Below are positions 1-8,597 of a stretch of 64,000 nucleotides of DNA, piece by piece. The notes under the pieces are model-generated. The model ran no database searches. It worked only from the letters and a program-made list of their open reading frames with translations, and was not told the DNA's origin. Position 1 is the first letter of the stretch. Every line of letters starts with the position of its first letter. The translations under genes were made by a program, and so were the position numbers. Source of the DNA: Pedobacter arcticus A12 (lineage in GTDB: Bacteria > Bacteroidota > Bacteroidia > Sphingobacteriales > Sphingobacteriaceae); contig NZ_JH947128.1 in assembly GCF_000302595.1 (NCBI RefSeq), positions 396,277 through 460,276 of the forward strand, given 5' to 3'.

Positions 1-257
1 CTCAATAATTAAACCCAGGCTATATCGCCAATAGTTTACCAAATATTTTTAAGGAAAATCCTGCTTTTAAAATTTTCTATCGCACCTAGGCTACCATTAA
101 ATTGCGTATTCGGCTCATATCGTTCAACTTAAAGAAATCTAAATTTTTGATTAATTATCGAATGAGTATAATAGACAAATCCTAGAAGTTTATTTATAGC
201 GTACATTTTTAAAAATTCTTTTTTTAAAAAAAGCCGATAACCTTATCATAGTTATTT

Positions 258-277
258 TATATTTGGTTCACTGAACC
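258..277 (+). promoter_or_regulatory. possible promoter -7 element and small palindrome upstream of the sigma factor
   Basis: TATATTTG at 258-265 fits the Bacteroidota -7 consensus TAnnTTTG. It is followed by the odd-centred palindrome GGTTCACTGAACC at 265-277, near the expected transcription start. No matching TTTG is seen about 19 bases upstream, so the promoter call is weak. The rest of 1-257 is AT-rich and I see no gene in it. Confidence 0.35.
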
Positions 278-294
278 TAAAATTTTCTGATCAG

Positions 295-897
295 ATGGCC
301 CAGCCGCAATTAACTAATCTTGATCATTCATTATTGCTTACCCAATTGAAATGTGGTAACCAGGATGCTTTTACAGAACTGTATAAAATGTATAGTGTAA
401 AGCTATACGTCAATATTTTACGGATGGTGAAAGATGAACAGGTTGCAGAAGAATTGGTTCAGGAGCTTTTTACCAAAATATGGCGAAAGCGAGAAAGCCT
501 TCAAATCAACATCGATTTTAAATCCTATTTATATGTGATAGGTCAAAATTTAGTTTACGATTTTTTCAGGAAACTACAGCGTGACCAAAAGATGTACCAG
601 CATTTTAAAGAAATCGCCACCGAGCAGTATTCTCATATTGAAGAATCTTTACAGCTTAAACAAAGTGAAGATATTCTAGAAAAAGCATTGAGCAAATTAT
701 CAGTTCAGCAAAGAAACGTTTATAAATTATGCAAAATTGAAGGTTACACCTATAAACAAGCGGCAGATAAAATGGGCATATCTCCGCATACCGTAAAAGA
801 ATACCTAAGCATTGCTAACCGCTTTGTTAAAGAGTATTTGCTCAATAACCTGGACATCTGTATGACCCTACTTTTATTTTTTTTCATAAAAAAGTAA
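295..897 (+). CDS. ECF-type RNA polymerase sigma factor
   Basis: A 200-residue extracytoplasmic-function sigma-70 factor. The sigma-2 region lies at about residues 24-66 (DAFTELY near its start, then the acidic stretch QVAEELVQELFTKIW). The sigma-4 helix-turn-helix lies at about 134-180 (LSVQQRNVYKL, then YKQAADKMGISPHTVKEYL). The lone sigma-2/sigma-4 layout and the length are typical of the family. A FecR-like anti-sigma gene starts 56 bases downstream, followed by an STN-containing SusC. This is the standard trans-envelope signalling arrangement, in which the substrate-loaded SusC signals through FecR to free the sigma factor. The cognate substrate cannot be told from the sequence. The start is the only reasonable ATG. 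Confidence 0.93.
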   Translation: MAQPQLTNLDHSLLLTQLKCGNQDAFTELYKMYSVKLYVNILRMVKDEQVAEELVQELFTKIWRKRESLQINIDFKSYLYVIGQNLVYDFFRKLQRDQKMYQHFKEIATEQYSHIEESLQLKQSEDILEKALSKLSVQQRNVYKLCKIEGYTYKQAADKMGISPHTVKEYLSIANRFVKEYLLNNLDICMTLLLFFFIKK

Positions 898-953
898 ACA
901 CACCCCCCCGTAAGAGTTTATGAAACGTCATGATATAAATGACGCTTTAATAA

Positions 954-2147
954 ATGAACATTCCCAATAGCCGTATTTTCCATCAAATATTAAATAACAC
1001 TTGCTCTCCGCCGGCGTTAGATGAATTCTTAACCCATATTGAAGATGATAAGAATAAAGAAGCTTATCTAAACTTAATTACTAATGCTTTAGATAAAGAC
1101 GTAGAAACTGCACTTGATGAGCAAATAAGGTTAAGATTAAATGAACGCTTAAATCAAATACTGGCACAAGAGACAAAATCTGCTAACCGTTCTGTTAAAA
1201 AATTACAGCTTCACACCTTTTATAAATATGCGGCCATAGTTTTTCTAGCATTATCTCTAATTACTGGCATATATATTCTAAATCATAAAAATACAATAAG
1301 TGAAACTATTAGCGCAATTAAACCGGGTGGCAATAAAGCAATTTTAACCTTGGCAAATGGTTCAAAAATAGTGCTGAACGATATCAAAGATGGGACACTA
1401 ATCCGCCAAGCAGGAATAGAGATTATTAAAGCAAAAGACGGCCGATTGATTTACAACATCAGTGACGAACAGGTTTCTGAACAAAACCCATCTAGCAATC
1501 AGTACAACACCTTGGAAGTTCCGCGTGGCGGGCAATACCAAATCAACCTATCAGATGGCACCAAAGTATGGCTGAATTCCGAGTCGTCCTTAAGATTTAA
1601 GCAGAGCTTCACAAACTTAGATGAGCGAAAAGTGGAATTGAGCGGTGAAGCTTATTTTGAGGTAGCTAAAAATAAATTAAAACCCTTTCGAGTGATGACC
1701 ACTAATGGTGCAGGCTTAAAAGAAGAAGTTCAGGTTTTGGGTACTCATTTTAACATCACCAGCTATAAAGATGAAAAAACATCTAAAACCACCCTTTTAG
1801 AGGGTTCGGTACGCGTAACTACAGCTTCCACAATACAAACCTTAAAGCCAGAACAACAATTTGTATTACGGAGTAATGGTTTCTCTGTAGACAAAGTAGA
1901 TGTACAGGAAGTTATAGCCTGGAAAAATGGCTTCTTCATTTTTGAAAACGATAACCTAGAAGGAGTATTAAAAAAAATATCCAGATGGTACGATGTGCAA
2001 ATTGTTTACGACGGCAGTCTTAACGACATCAAGATTATTGGCTCAGTATCACGTAAAACCGATATTTCTGAGGTACTAAACATTCTAGAAAAAACCGATA
2101 AATTTAAATTCAAACTGGAAGGAAGGAGGATTATTGTGATGCACTAA
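954..2147 (+). CDS. FecR family anti-sigma factor
   Basis: A 397-residue single-span anti-sigma regulator. The N-terminal about 85 residues are cytoplasmic. One membrane span lies at about 91-110 (AAIVFLALSLITGIYIL). The periplasmic FecR domain begins near residue 185 with EVPRGGQYQINLSDGTKVWL, a hallmark of Bacteroidota FecR proteins. The C-terminal about 70 residues look like the DUF4974 secretin-like domain that receives the signal from the STN domain of a TonB receptor. It follows the sigma gene and precedes the STN-containing SusC, so it almost certainly controls that sigma factor. The pairing is inferred from gene order. Confidence 0.93.
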   Translation: MNIPNSRIFHQILNNTCSPPALDEFLTHIEDDKNKEAYLNLITNALDKDVETALDEQIRLRLNERLNQILAQETKSANRSVKKLQLHTFYKYAAIVFLALSLITGIYILNHKNTISETISAIKPGGNKAILTLANGSKIVLNDIKDGTLIRQAGIEIIKAKDGRLIYNISDEQVSEQNPSSNQYNTLEVPRGGQYQINLSDGTKVWLNSESSLRFKQSFTNLDERKVELSGEAYFEVAKNKLKPFRVMTTNGAGLKEEVQVLGTHFNITSYKDEKTSKTTLLEGSVRVTTASTIQTLKPEQQFVLRSNGFSVDKVDVQEVIAWKNGFFIFENDNLEGVLKKISRWYDVQIVYDGSLNDIKIIGSVSRKTDISEVLNILEKTDKFKFKLEGRRIIVMH

Positions 2148-2315
2148 ACCACCAATTTTTCCTTATCCATTCCAAAAAACCAGAGGTGTTGACGCACCCC
2201 CGGCCTAAACGTTTGGATAAGTTCTTTGATTGCAATCAACTATAATTTTTATCTCAGACCTGAAAATGACAGCTATCTCTAGCTTTTATTTTCTTAAACC
2301 AAACTAACCAAATGT

Positions 2316-5300
2316 ATGAAAATTTACGATTTTAAATTATACCGGGATTCCGGTATGGGGAATAAAATTATCCGAATCATGAAACTTACAAGCATACTGT
2401 TGTTCACCATTTTACTTCAGGTAAGCGCTAAAAGTATTGCGCAAAAAAAAGTTACACTCCATGAGCAAAGCGCAAAACTAGAGTTTGTTCTAAAATCTAT
2501 TAAAAATCAGACGGGATATAACCTTATCATCATCGCTAACAATATCCAAAATGCAAAACCCATCACTATAAATGTTAAAGAGGTAGATTTAGAAGATGTT
2601 TTACAGCAATGCTTTCTCCATCAGCCTTTCACTTACCTGTTGGAGTCTAACGCAATTATTGTTAAGGAGAAACAGGAGAGCAATAGCTCAGCTAGCTTTC
2701 TTGGTTTTAAAATCTCGGGGACGGTAAAAGATGAGTTGGGTTTGCCCATTCCAGGGGTGGCTATCAAAGTTTTAGGTAAATCCAAGGCTACAACAACCAG
2801 CAATTCCGGAAAATACACCATTGAAGTTGAGTTAAGAGACAGTCTGGAATTCAGTTATCTAGGCTATAAAAAGCAAAGGATCTCGGTAAGAGGTATTGAC
2901 GAGATTGACGTAGTGATGCAACCCGAAAGCAATAGTCTTAAAGACGTGATTGTAGTTGGCTACGGAGTGCAAAAGAAAGAGAGTGTGGTAAGCTCAATAA
3001 GTACGGTCAAAGGAGAGGACTTAGCGTTTCCTACCAGAAACCTCACTAATAATTTGGCGGGCCAGGTTTCCGGATTAATTGCTATCCAGCGTACAGGAGA
3101 ACCCGGATACGATGACTCGGAGTTTTGGATTAGAGGAGTAAGCACCTTTGCTGGCGGTAGCTCTCCTTTGGTTTTAGTAGATGGGGTTCCACGAAAAATG
3201 ACCGATATAGAACCCGATGAAATAGAAACCTTTTCGGTACTTAAAGATGCAGCAGCTACGGCAGTATACGGTGCTGAAGGAGCCAACGGAGTGGTATTGA
3301 TTACTTCAAAGAGAGGAAGAAAGCAGAAAGGCGTCATCTCTTTCCGCACAGAACACAGCACTTCTAAAGCTACTCGTTTACCAGAGTACGTAGGTTCGGC
3401 AGAATACCTCACCCTATTTAACGAAGCACTTGGCAATGATGGTTTGGCTCCTATATTTAGTGACGATCTCATCTCAAAATACCGGAACCATGAAGATCCA
3501 GATCTTTACCCAAGTACAAATTGGTTAAATGAACTGCTAAGAAAGAACACAGACAACCACCGCTATACCCTAAACGTACGAGGAGGAACCGACCTTGCCC
3601 GCTATTTTGTTTCTGGAGCTTATTTTAGCGAAAGTGGAATGTTTAAAGACGACCCTACAGACAGATATGAAAACAACATTGGTGTAAAGCGCTTTAACCT
3701 CCGTAGCAATATAGATATGGATGTATCTAAAACCACTACTGTAAGTGTAGATTTAAGCGGGCAATATCTACTAACCAACTACCCAGGCGTAGCTACTGCA
3801 ACCATATTTAGACAGATGTTAATCACCCCTCCTTATGTTTTCCCTGCCGTTTATAGTGATGGTACTGTGTCCACTTTTCAACAAGAAAGAGATGCCAACA
3901 TGCGTAATCCCTATAACCAATTAATGAACTCTGGTTATGCGAAAGAATGGAGAAGTGGCATACAATCTAATGTACGTTTAAACCAGAAATTAGACTTTAT
4001 TACCGCCGGCTTAACGTTTAAAGGAAATGTGAGTTATGATTATGACGGGAATTTTATCTCAAAACGAAACTATGACCCCAGCAGATATAATGCTACCGGT
4101 AGAGATGTTGACGGCAAACTCATTTTTTCTAAAACCTATTCTGGAACTGGGAATCTAAGCGACCCTACAGAGACTAGTGATGCTGTAAAAAAGGTATATG
4201 TAGAATCTTCGCTCAATTACAACCAGCACTTTGGCAAACACACCGTAGGTGCCATGGCATTATACATGCAGAAAGAAACACAATTGAATACAGAAGCGCT
4301 TGCTTTTAGGAAACAAGGCTTGGTGGGGAGAGCAACTTATGCATTTGATAATCGCTATTTTGTAGAAGGCAACTTTGGCTATACCGGCAGTGAAGCTTTT
4401 GCAAAGGAATATCGCTTTGGCTTTTTCCCAGCGATAGGCTTAGGGTATCAGCTTTCCAATGAATCATTTTACCCAGAACACTTAAAAGATGTTGTATCAA
4501 GCTTCAAACTTCGCTTTTCTATGGGTAGAACCGGGAATGACGCAACTGGTGGAGCAAGATTTTTATACCGTGGCACCTATAAATTTGACGATGCAACCTT
4601 TAGTCAAGGTATTACCTCTGCAGGAGGTGTAAACGCTTATGGAACAGGGATTACAGAGGCCCGTTTTGAAGCACCCTATCTGGTGTGGGAGATTGAGGAC
4701 AAACAAAACTACGGGGTAGATGTTGGCTTGTTTAAAGACCGTGTAAACATTGTAGCAGATTATTTTAAATCAGAACGAAGCGGGATTCTACTCCAAAGAA
4801 GAACCACGCCTTCTGTTGGAGGCTTTAGGCAAGCACCGTGGGAAAATTATGGCAAAGTAAAAAACCATGGGGTTGATGCAAGTATCGATGGCAAACAAAA
4901 ATTCAACAACTTTTTAATTAGTGCTAGAGGTACTTTTACTTTTGCCCGTAATAAAATCACCGAGTATGATGAATTAAAACAACCTTATCCATGGATGGCT
5001 GTAACTGGCAACAGCGTTGGGTATTCAACCTACTACGTTGCAGATAGGCTGTATACCGTTGATGATTTTACGTCAGTTGACAACTCAAACGGCACAAAGT
5101 CTTACACCTTAAAAGATGGCATTCCCAAGCCTACGCTTGGCGGTAAAATAGGACCTGGAGATATTAAGTACAAAGATTTAAACGACGATAAGCAAATAGA
5201 TGTTTTCGATAGAGTAACGGGTGGCGATGTAGCGCCTAAAAATCCTGAAATTGTGTATGGTTTTGGCTTAAATGTAGAGTACAAAGGCTTCTACATCAGC

Positions 5301-5741
5301 TCCTTTTTTCAAGGCTCTGGCAATACTTCTGTGATGCTTAACGGCTATACTGGCTGGTTTCCTTTCGCCTGGGGCGTAGACCAATCTAATTACAGAACCT
5401 TTGAGCTCGACCGTTGGTCAGACGCGAACCCTAATCCTAACGCACTCATGCCCAGAACACATACAAGCAGTGCGAACAATGCAAATAACGATCGGGCAAG
5501 TACTTTTTGGGTTAGAAACGGTAGTTTCTTACGACTAAAAAACATGGAGGTTGGGTATAACCTACCCAAAACTTTCTTAAATAAAATGAAACTTCAAACA
5601 GCCCGCTTATATGTAATGGGTTATAATTTGGCGGTATGGGACAGCATTAACTATTGGGATCCTGAAGTTGGAAACGGGAATGGGGGAAGTATTTACCCCT
5701 TGCCAAGGACTTTTACTTTCGGCTTAGAGGTTACATTATAA
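2316..5741 (+). CDS. SusC/RagA-like TonB-dependent outer-membrane receptor with STN domain
   Basis: A 1141-residue outer-membrane transporter. The signal region follows a short N-terminal extension (MKLTSILLFTILLQVSAKS begins at residue 23), so an ATG at 2382 is an alternative start; long N-termini of this kind are usual in the group. The STN signalling domain spans about 50-120. A carboxypeptidase-regulatory-like fold begins near ISGTVKDELGLPIPGVAIK at about 133-150. The TonB plug begins around DVIVVGYGVQKKESVVSSIS. The rest is beta-barrel, ending FTFGLEVTL. The STN domain marks it as a signalling receptor for the upstream FecR/sigma pair. It is followed by its SusD partner 57 bases later. 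No glycosidase gene is nearby, so the nutrient is unknown. Confidence 0.95.
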   Translation: MKIYDFKLYRDSGMGNKIIRIMKLTSILLFTILLQVSAKSIAQKKVTLHEQSAKLEFVLKSIKNQTGYNLIIIANNIQNAKPITINVKEVDLEDVLQQCFLHQPFTYLLESNAIIVKEKQESNSSASFLGFKISGTVKDELGLPIPGVAIKVLGKSKATTTSNSGKYTIEVELRDSLEFSYLGYKKQRISVRGIDEIDVVMQPESNSLKDVIVVGYGVQKKESVVSSISTVKGEDLAFPTRNLTNNLAGQVSGLIAIQRTGEPGYDDSEFWIRGVSTFAGGSSPLVLVDGVPRKMTDIEPDEIETFSVLKDAAATAVYGAEGANGVVLITSKRGRKQKGVISFRTEHSTSKATRLPEYVGSAEYLTLFNEALGNDGLAPIFSDDLISKYRNHEDPDLYPSTNWLNELLRKNTDNHRYTLNVRGGTDLARYFVSGAYFSESGMFKDDPTDRYENNIGVKRFNLRSNIDMDVSKTTTVSVDLSGQYLLTNYPGVATATIFRQMLITPPYVFPAVYSDGTVSTFQQERDANMRNPYNQLMNSGYAKEWRSGIQSNVRLNQKLDFITAGLTFKGNVSYDYDGNFISKRNYDPSRYNATGRDVDGKLIFSKTYSGTGNLSDPTETSDAVKKVYVESSLNYNQHFGKHTVGAMALYMQKETQLNTEALAFRKQGLVGRATYAFDNRYFVEGNFGYTGSEAFAKEYRFGFFPAIGLGYQLSNESFYPEHLKDVVSSFKLRFSMGRTGNDATGGARFLYRGTYKFDDATFSQGITSAGGVNAYGTGITEARFEAPYLVWEIEDKQNYGVDVGLFKDRVNIVADYFKSERSGILLQRRTTPSVGGFRQAPWENYGKVKNHGVDASIDGKQKFNNFLISARGTFTFARNKITEYDELKQPYPWMAVTGNSVGYSTYYVADRLYTVDDFTSVDNSNGTKSYTLKDGIPKPTLGGKIGPGDIKYKDLNDDKQIDVFDRVTGGDVAPKNPEIVYGFGLNVEYKGFYISSFFQGSGNTSVMLNGYTGWFPFAWGVDQSNYRTFELDRWSDANPNPNALMPRTHTSSANNANNDRASTFWVRNGSFLRLKNMEVGYNLPKTFLNKMKLQTARLYVMGYNLAVWDSINYWDPEVGNGNGGSIYPLPRTFTFGLEVTL

Positions 5742-5798
5742 GCTAAGGTTGAAGTGCAATAACTTCAATATTTTTTGGTGTTTATTAAAAAAAACAAA

Positions 5799-7628
5799 AT
5801 GAAATTTAAGAAAATAATTATCCTATTGCTTTTAACTATCGGGATATGTTCCTGCAAAAAGAATTATTTAGACGTTTCGAATGAACTTGCCGGAGGACTA
5901 AGTTCTACAGACGAGGTATTTGAAAATCCAGCCTATACACGTCGGTGGTATGCAAATATTCTTTCTGGTGTACCAGATTATTCGACCATTCCTTTTGTAG
6001 GGCTAACAGGATTTCACAACCCGTGGACAGGTTTAACAGACGAACTTAACGTTGGTTACGGCGACGTTAACAACTATGCTATCGCTCCAAAAAACTCCAC
6101 AAATGTAAATTTTCATCGTTGGCAACCTGCTTATCAGCTTATTAGACAGGCCAATATCTTTCTAGAAAAAGCAAAACCTATCCCTGCAACAGGTACAGAT
6201 GCAGATCAACTTGCTGAAGATGAATTTAATAAAATGAAAGCAAACGTACTATTTATGAGAGCGTATTATCATTACCTGCTTTTTGAACAATATGGTCCAA
6301 TCCCTATCGTTACCAAATCATTAGCTACAACCGGGGATTTAGATTTGTTTAGACGTCCTATTGATGAGGTAATTGCTTTTATTGACAAAGAATTAGCTGA
6401 TGTAATACCGCTATTGCCCCAAACTGCAATTACAGATGAGCAATATTTAGCAAACCCTACTAAAGGTGTTGCCTTGGCAGTGAGAGCCAAATTATGGATG
6501 TACGCGGCCAGCCCACTCTTTAACGGAGAATATGCCGAAGCATTAGCCTTGCAAAATTCAACGGGAGAGAAGCTGTTCCCTGCTAAAGATTTAAGTAAGT
6601 GGACTAAAGCTGTTACCGCCACAAAAGCGCTGATTACCTTTGCAGAAGAGGGGAATTACGAGTTATATAAAGCAACTACAGGTGGAATATTAGACCCTGA
6701 AAAATCTTTATATGAACTTTTTCAGGTTTATAACAAAGAAATTATTTGGGCAACTGCTAAAAATGGATGGGGAGGCATGAACAATGATTCATTTGATAGA
6801 CGTTCAACTCCAAGAAGTGAGCCTAACGGCTTAGGAAGCAATGCTGTACTTCAAGAATTGGTTGACGATTTTTATATGAAAGACGGTTTACCCATTAAAA
6901 ATACAGCTTTCCTTCCCAGCTCGCCACTATATTCAGAAACTGGCAAAAGCATGTACAACGGTGTAAACGTATTTAATATGTGGATTAACCGCGAACCACG
7001 ATTTTACAATACTGTTTTCTTTGCAGGACGTAAATGGCACATCTCCAATAAAGAGATTAATTTCTACGTTGGCACTCCAAACGATAGAAGCGGTCAATCT
7101 ACTTTAAGTGGCTATATGCTGTATAAACGCTTCAACAGAAAAGTACATAAAACAAGCCCTGGGATTGTTTCTGTTTTTAGGCCTTCTATTGTTTTTCGTT
7201 TAGCAGAGTTTTATCTTCTTTATGCCGAGGCTTTAAATGAGGTAAACCCATCAAGTCCCGATATTCTTAAATACGTGAACCTAGTGAGGGAAAGAGCTGG
7301 TTTACCTAAATTGGAAATTCTAAACCCATTGATTGTTAATAATCAAAATTTACAGAGACAAGCGATCAGAAGAGAATTTAGAGTAGAGCTTTGCACCGAA
7401 GGACAAAGATATTTTAACGTAAGGCGATGGATGATTGCAGAAAACGCTGTTGGAGATGGAGGCTTAAATGGAGATTTCCACGGCATGAATATGGATGGTG
7501 ATGCCACCACCTTTTTCCAACGTACAAAAATACAAACTAGAGTTTTTGAGCGCAAACAATACCTTTACCCAATTCCTTACAACGAAATGGAGAAGACTAA
7601 AAACCTTGTTCAAAACCCCCTTTGGTAG
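5799..7628 (+). CDS. SusD/RagB-like nutrient-binding outer-membrane lipoprotein
   Basis: A 609-residue surface lipoprotein that forms the lid of the SusC channel. I place the start at the ATG at 5799 because it gives MKFKKIIILLLLTIG and a lipobox ending in C (GICSC). The open frame continues eight codons upstream to a TTG, but those codons would spoil the signal peptide. SusD features are visible: a TPR-like N-terminal half (FMRAYYHYLLFEQYGPIPIV) and a C-terminal region with RREFRVELCTEGQRYFNVRRW and a YLYPIPYNEM end. It lies directly after SusC, and a terminator follows 31 bases after the stop. The substrate is unknown. Confidence 0.94.
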   Translation: MKFKKIIILLLLTIGICSCKKNYLDVSNELAGGLSSTDEVFENPAYTRRWYANILSGVPDYSTIPFVGLTGFHNPWTGLTDELNVGYGDVNNYAIAPKNSTNVNFHRWQPAYQLIRQANIFLEKAKPIPATGTDADQLAEDEFNKMKANVLFMRAYYHYLLFEQYGPIPIVTKSLATTGDLDLFRRPIDEVIAFIDKELADVIPLLPQTAITDEQYLANPTKGVALAVRAKLWMYAASPLFNGEYAEALALQNSTGEKLFPAKDLSKWTKAVTATKALITFAEEGNYELYKATTGGILDPEKSLYELFQVYNKEIIWATAKNGWGGMNNDSFDRRSTPRSEPNGLGSNAVLQELVDDFYMKDGLPIKNTAFLPSSPLYSETGKSMYNGVNVFNMWINREPRFYNTVFFAGRKWHISNKEINFYVGTPNDRSGQSTLSGYMLYKRFNRKVHKTSPGIVSVFRPSIVFRLAEFYLLYAEALNEVNPSSPDILKYVNLVRERAGLPKLEILNPLIVNNQNLQRQAIRREFRVELCTEGQRYFNVRRWMIAENAVGDGGLNGDFHGMNMDGDATTFFQRTKIQTRVFERKQYLYPIPYNEMEKTKNLVQNPLW

Positions 7629-7659
7629 GCTATTTAAAATAAAAAATGTTTAACCCAAA

Positions 7660-7687
7660 AGCTGGACTTAAAACTCCAGCTTTTTTT
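7660..7687 (+). terminator. rho-independent terminator of the first SusCD locus
   Basis: A 7-bp stem AGCTGGA (7660-7666) pairs with TCCAGCT (7675-7681) around an 8-base loop and runs into seven T residues. It lies 31 bases past the SusD stop. Confidence 0.85.
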
Positions 7688-7922
7688 ATGCATTATTTTT
7701 AACGGTTTTGTGGCAACTCCTTAGGTTTTAGAAAAATAGCAGTTATTCGAGCTGTTAGCAAAGCACATTCCGAATCAGGAATAATTCGGATTTACAAACC
7801 TCTGACAACAAATAAGTTAATAGCGGAATAGATAGATTACGAATCTATCACATTTTTAAGTTCAACATGGATTTGAGAGCAGCAGGATTTGGTTTAAAAC
7901 AGCAACCGAAGCAAAAATAAAA

Positions 7923-7958
7923 TAACGCAGGGTCCTCGAAAAGAGAGACCCTGCGTTA
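7923..7958 (-). terminator. GCAGGGTC palindrome, likely terminator of the small lipoprotein gene
   Basis: A perfect 12-bp stem (7923-7934 with 7947-7958) around a 12-base loop. Read on the minus strand it follows the stop of the 7980-8468 gene and is followed by a T-rich run, so it can serve as its terminator. The GCAGGGTC/GACCCTGC core recurs at 45404, 47854, 48585 and about 49047, so it is also a member of a dispersed palindrome family. I see no gene in the rest of 7688-7979. Confidence 0.7.
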
Positions 7959-7979
7959 ACATAAATGTTGATCTACACT

Positions 7980-8468
7980 TTAAAAATTGACTTTTAATCC
8001 GGCGCCGTTATTGGAGATTAGTAAGTTATAGCGGACTTCATTTTTACCAGTTTGCATTAAACCATTGTTGTAGATTAAGACAGCACTTTTGAGGTGCTTC
8101 ACTCTTCCAAGTTCAAACGGAATAGACAATCCTAACAAAGCAGTAGCCGCACTAAGTGCTCCCCAATTGGGTTTGGATCTAGTATACCTACTAGTTAATT
8201 GATAACCGAAAATATAACCAGATGTGCATCCAAATACTATCGAAAAAATCAAATTAGTTCTCATTAATTTTATTTCGGCATTTGTTTCTGGATTTGACCT
8301 TAATAACTTATTTAATCCCTTGCCGTTACCTATGCTTTTGTCGCCCTTTAAATAAATAGTACCAAATACACCTTTTTTAATTTGAATAGTGTCTATTAAT
8401 GGTTGAGCTTTAGAACAGCTGAGACAAAAAAACATTAAGCAGAAACCGACTATTAAATTTTTCCCCAT
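7980..8468 (-). CDS. small lipoprotein of unknown function
   Basis: A 162-residue protein. It starts MGKNLIVGFCLMFFCLSC, a lipoprotein signal with the lipobox Cys at residue 18. A hydrophobic stretch near the middle (FSIVFGCTSGYIFGYQL) and another (GALSAATALLGLSIPFELG) could be membrane-associated, separated by a basic TSRYTRSKPN loop. I do not recognise a family; the pattern resembles small Bacteroidota proteins with a glycine-rich hairpin of two membrane segments. It stands alone between the SusCD locus and mfd, with a good hairpin terminator just downstream. Confidence 0.7.
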   Translation of the reverse strand: MGKNLIVGFCLMFFCLSCSKAQPLIDTIQIKKGVFGTIYLKGDKSIGNGKGLNKLLRSNPETNAEIKLMRTNLIFSIVFGCTSGYIFGYQLTSRYTRSKPNWGALSAATALLGLSIPFELGRVKHLKSAVLIYNNGLMQTGKNEVRYNLLISNNGAGLKVNF

Positions 8469-8532
8469 CCTCTAAAATAAAAATAATGTTGTTTCAATAA
8501 ATAAGTATTTTTTACAATATTTTCCACCTCTG

Positions 8533-8563
8533 TCCTTAGAGTTCAGCGAAGCGTCTCTAAGGA
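8533..8563. repeat. hairpin repeat between mfd and the small lipoprotein
   Basis: TCCTTAGAG (8533-8541) pairs with CTCTAAGGA (8555-8563) over a loop containing AGCGAAGCGT. The AGCGAAGCG core recurs in the large repeats at 48 kb and 63 kb. It lies just past the mfd stop and might end mfd transcription, but no strong T tract follows on the minus strand. Confidence 0.45.
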
Positions 8564-8597
8564 TTCAAGAATAGAAAAGAGTCTCTGCCTCTTTAAA

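Noticed and set aside
295..7628. A full polysaccharide utilisation locus
   Set aside because: Sigma, FecR, SusC and SusD are present but no glycoside hydrolase or lyase lies in or next to the set, so a glycan substrate is not supported.
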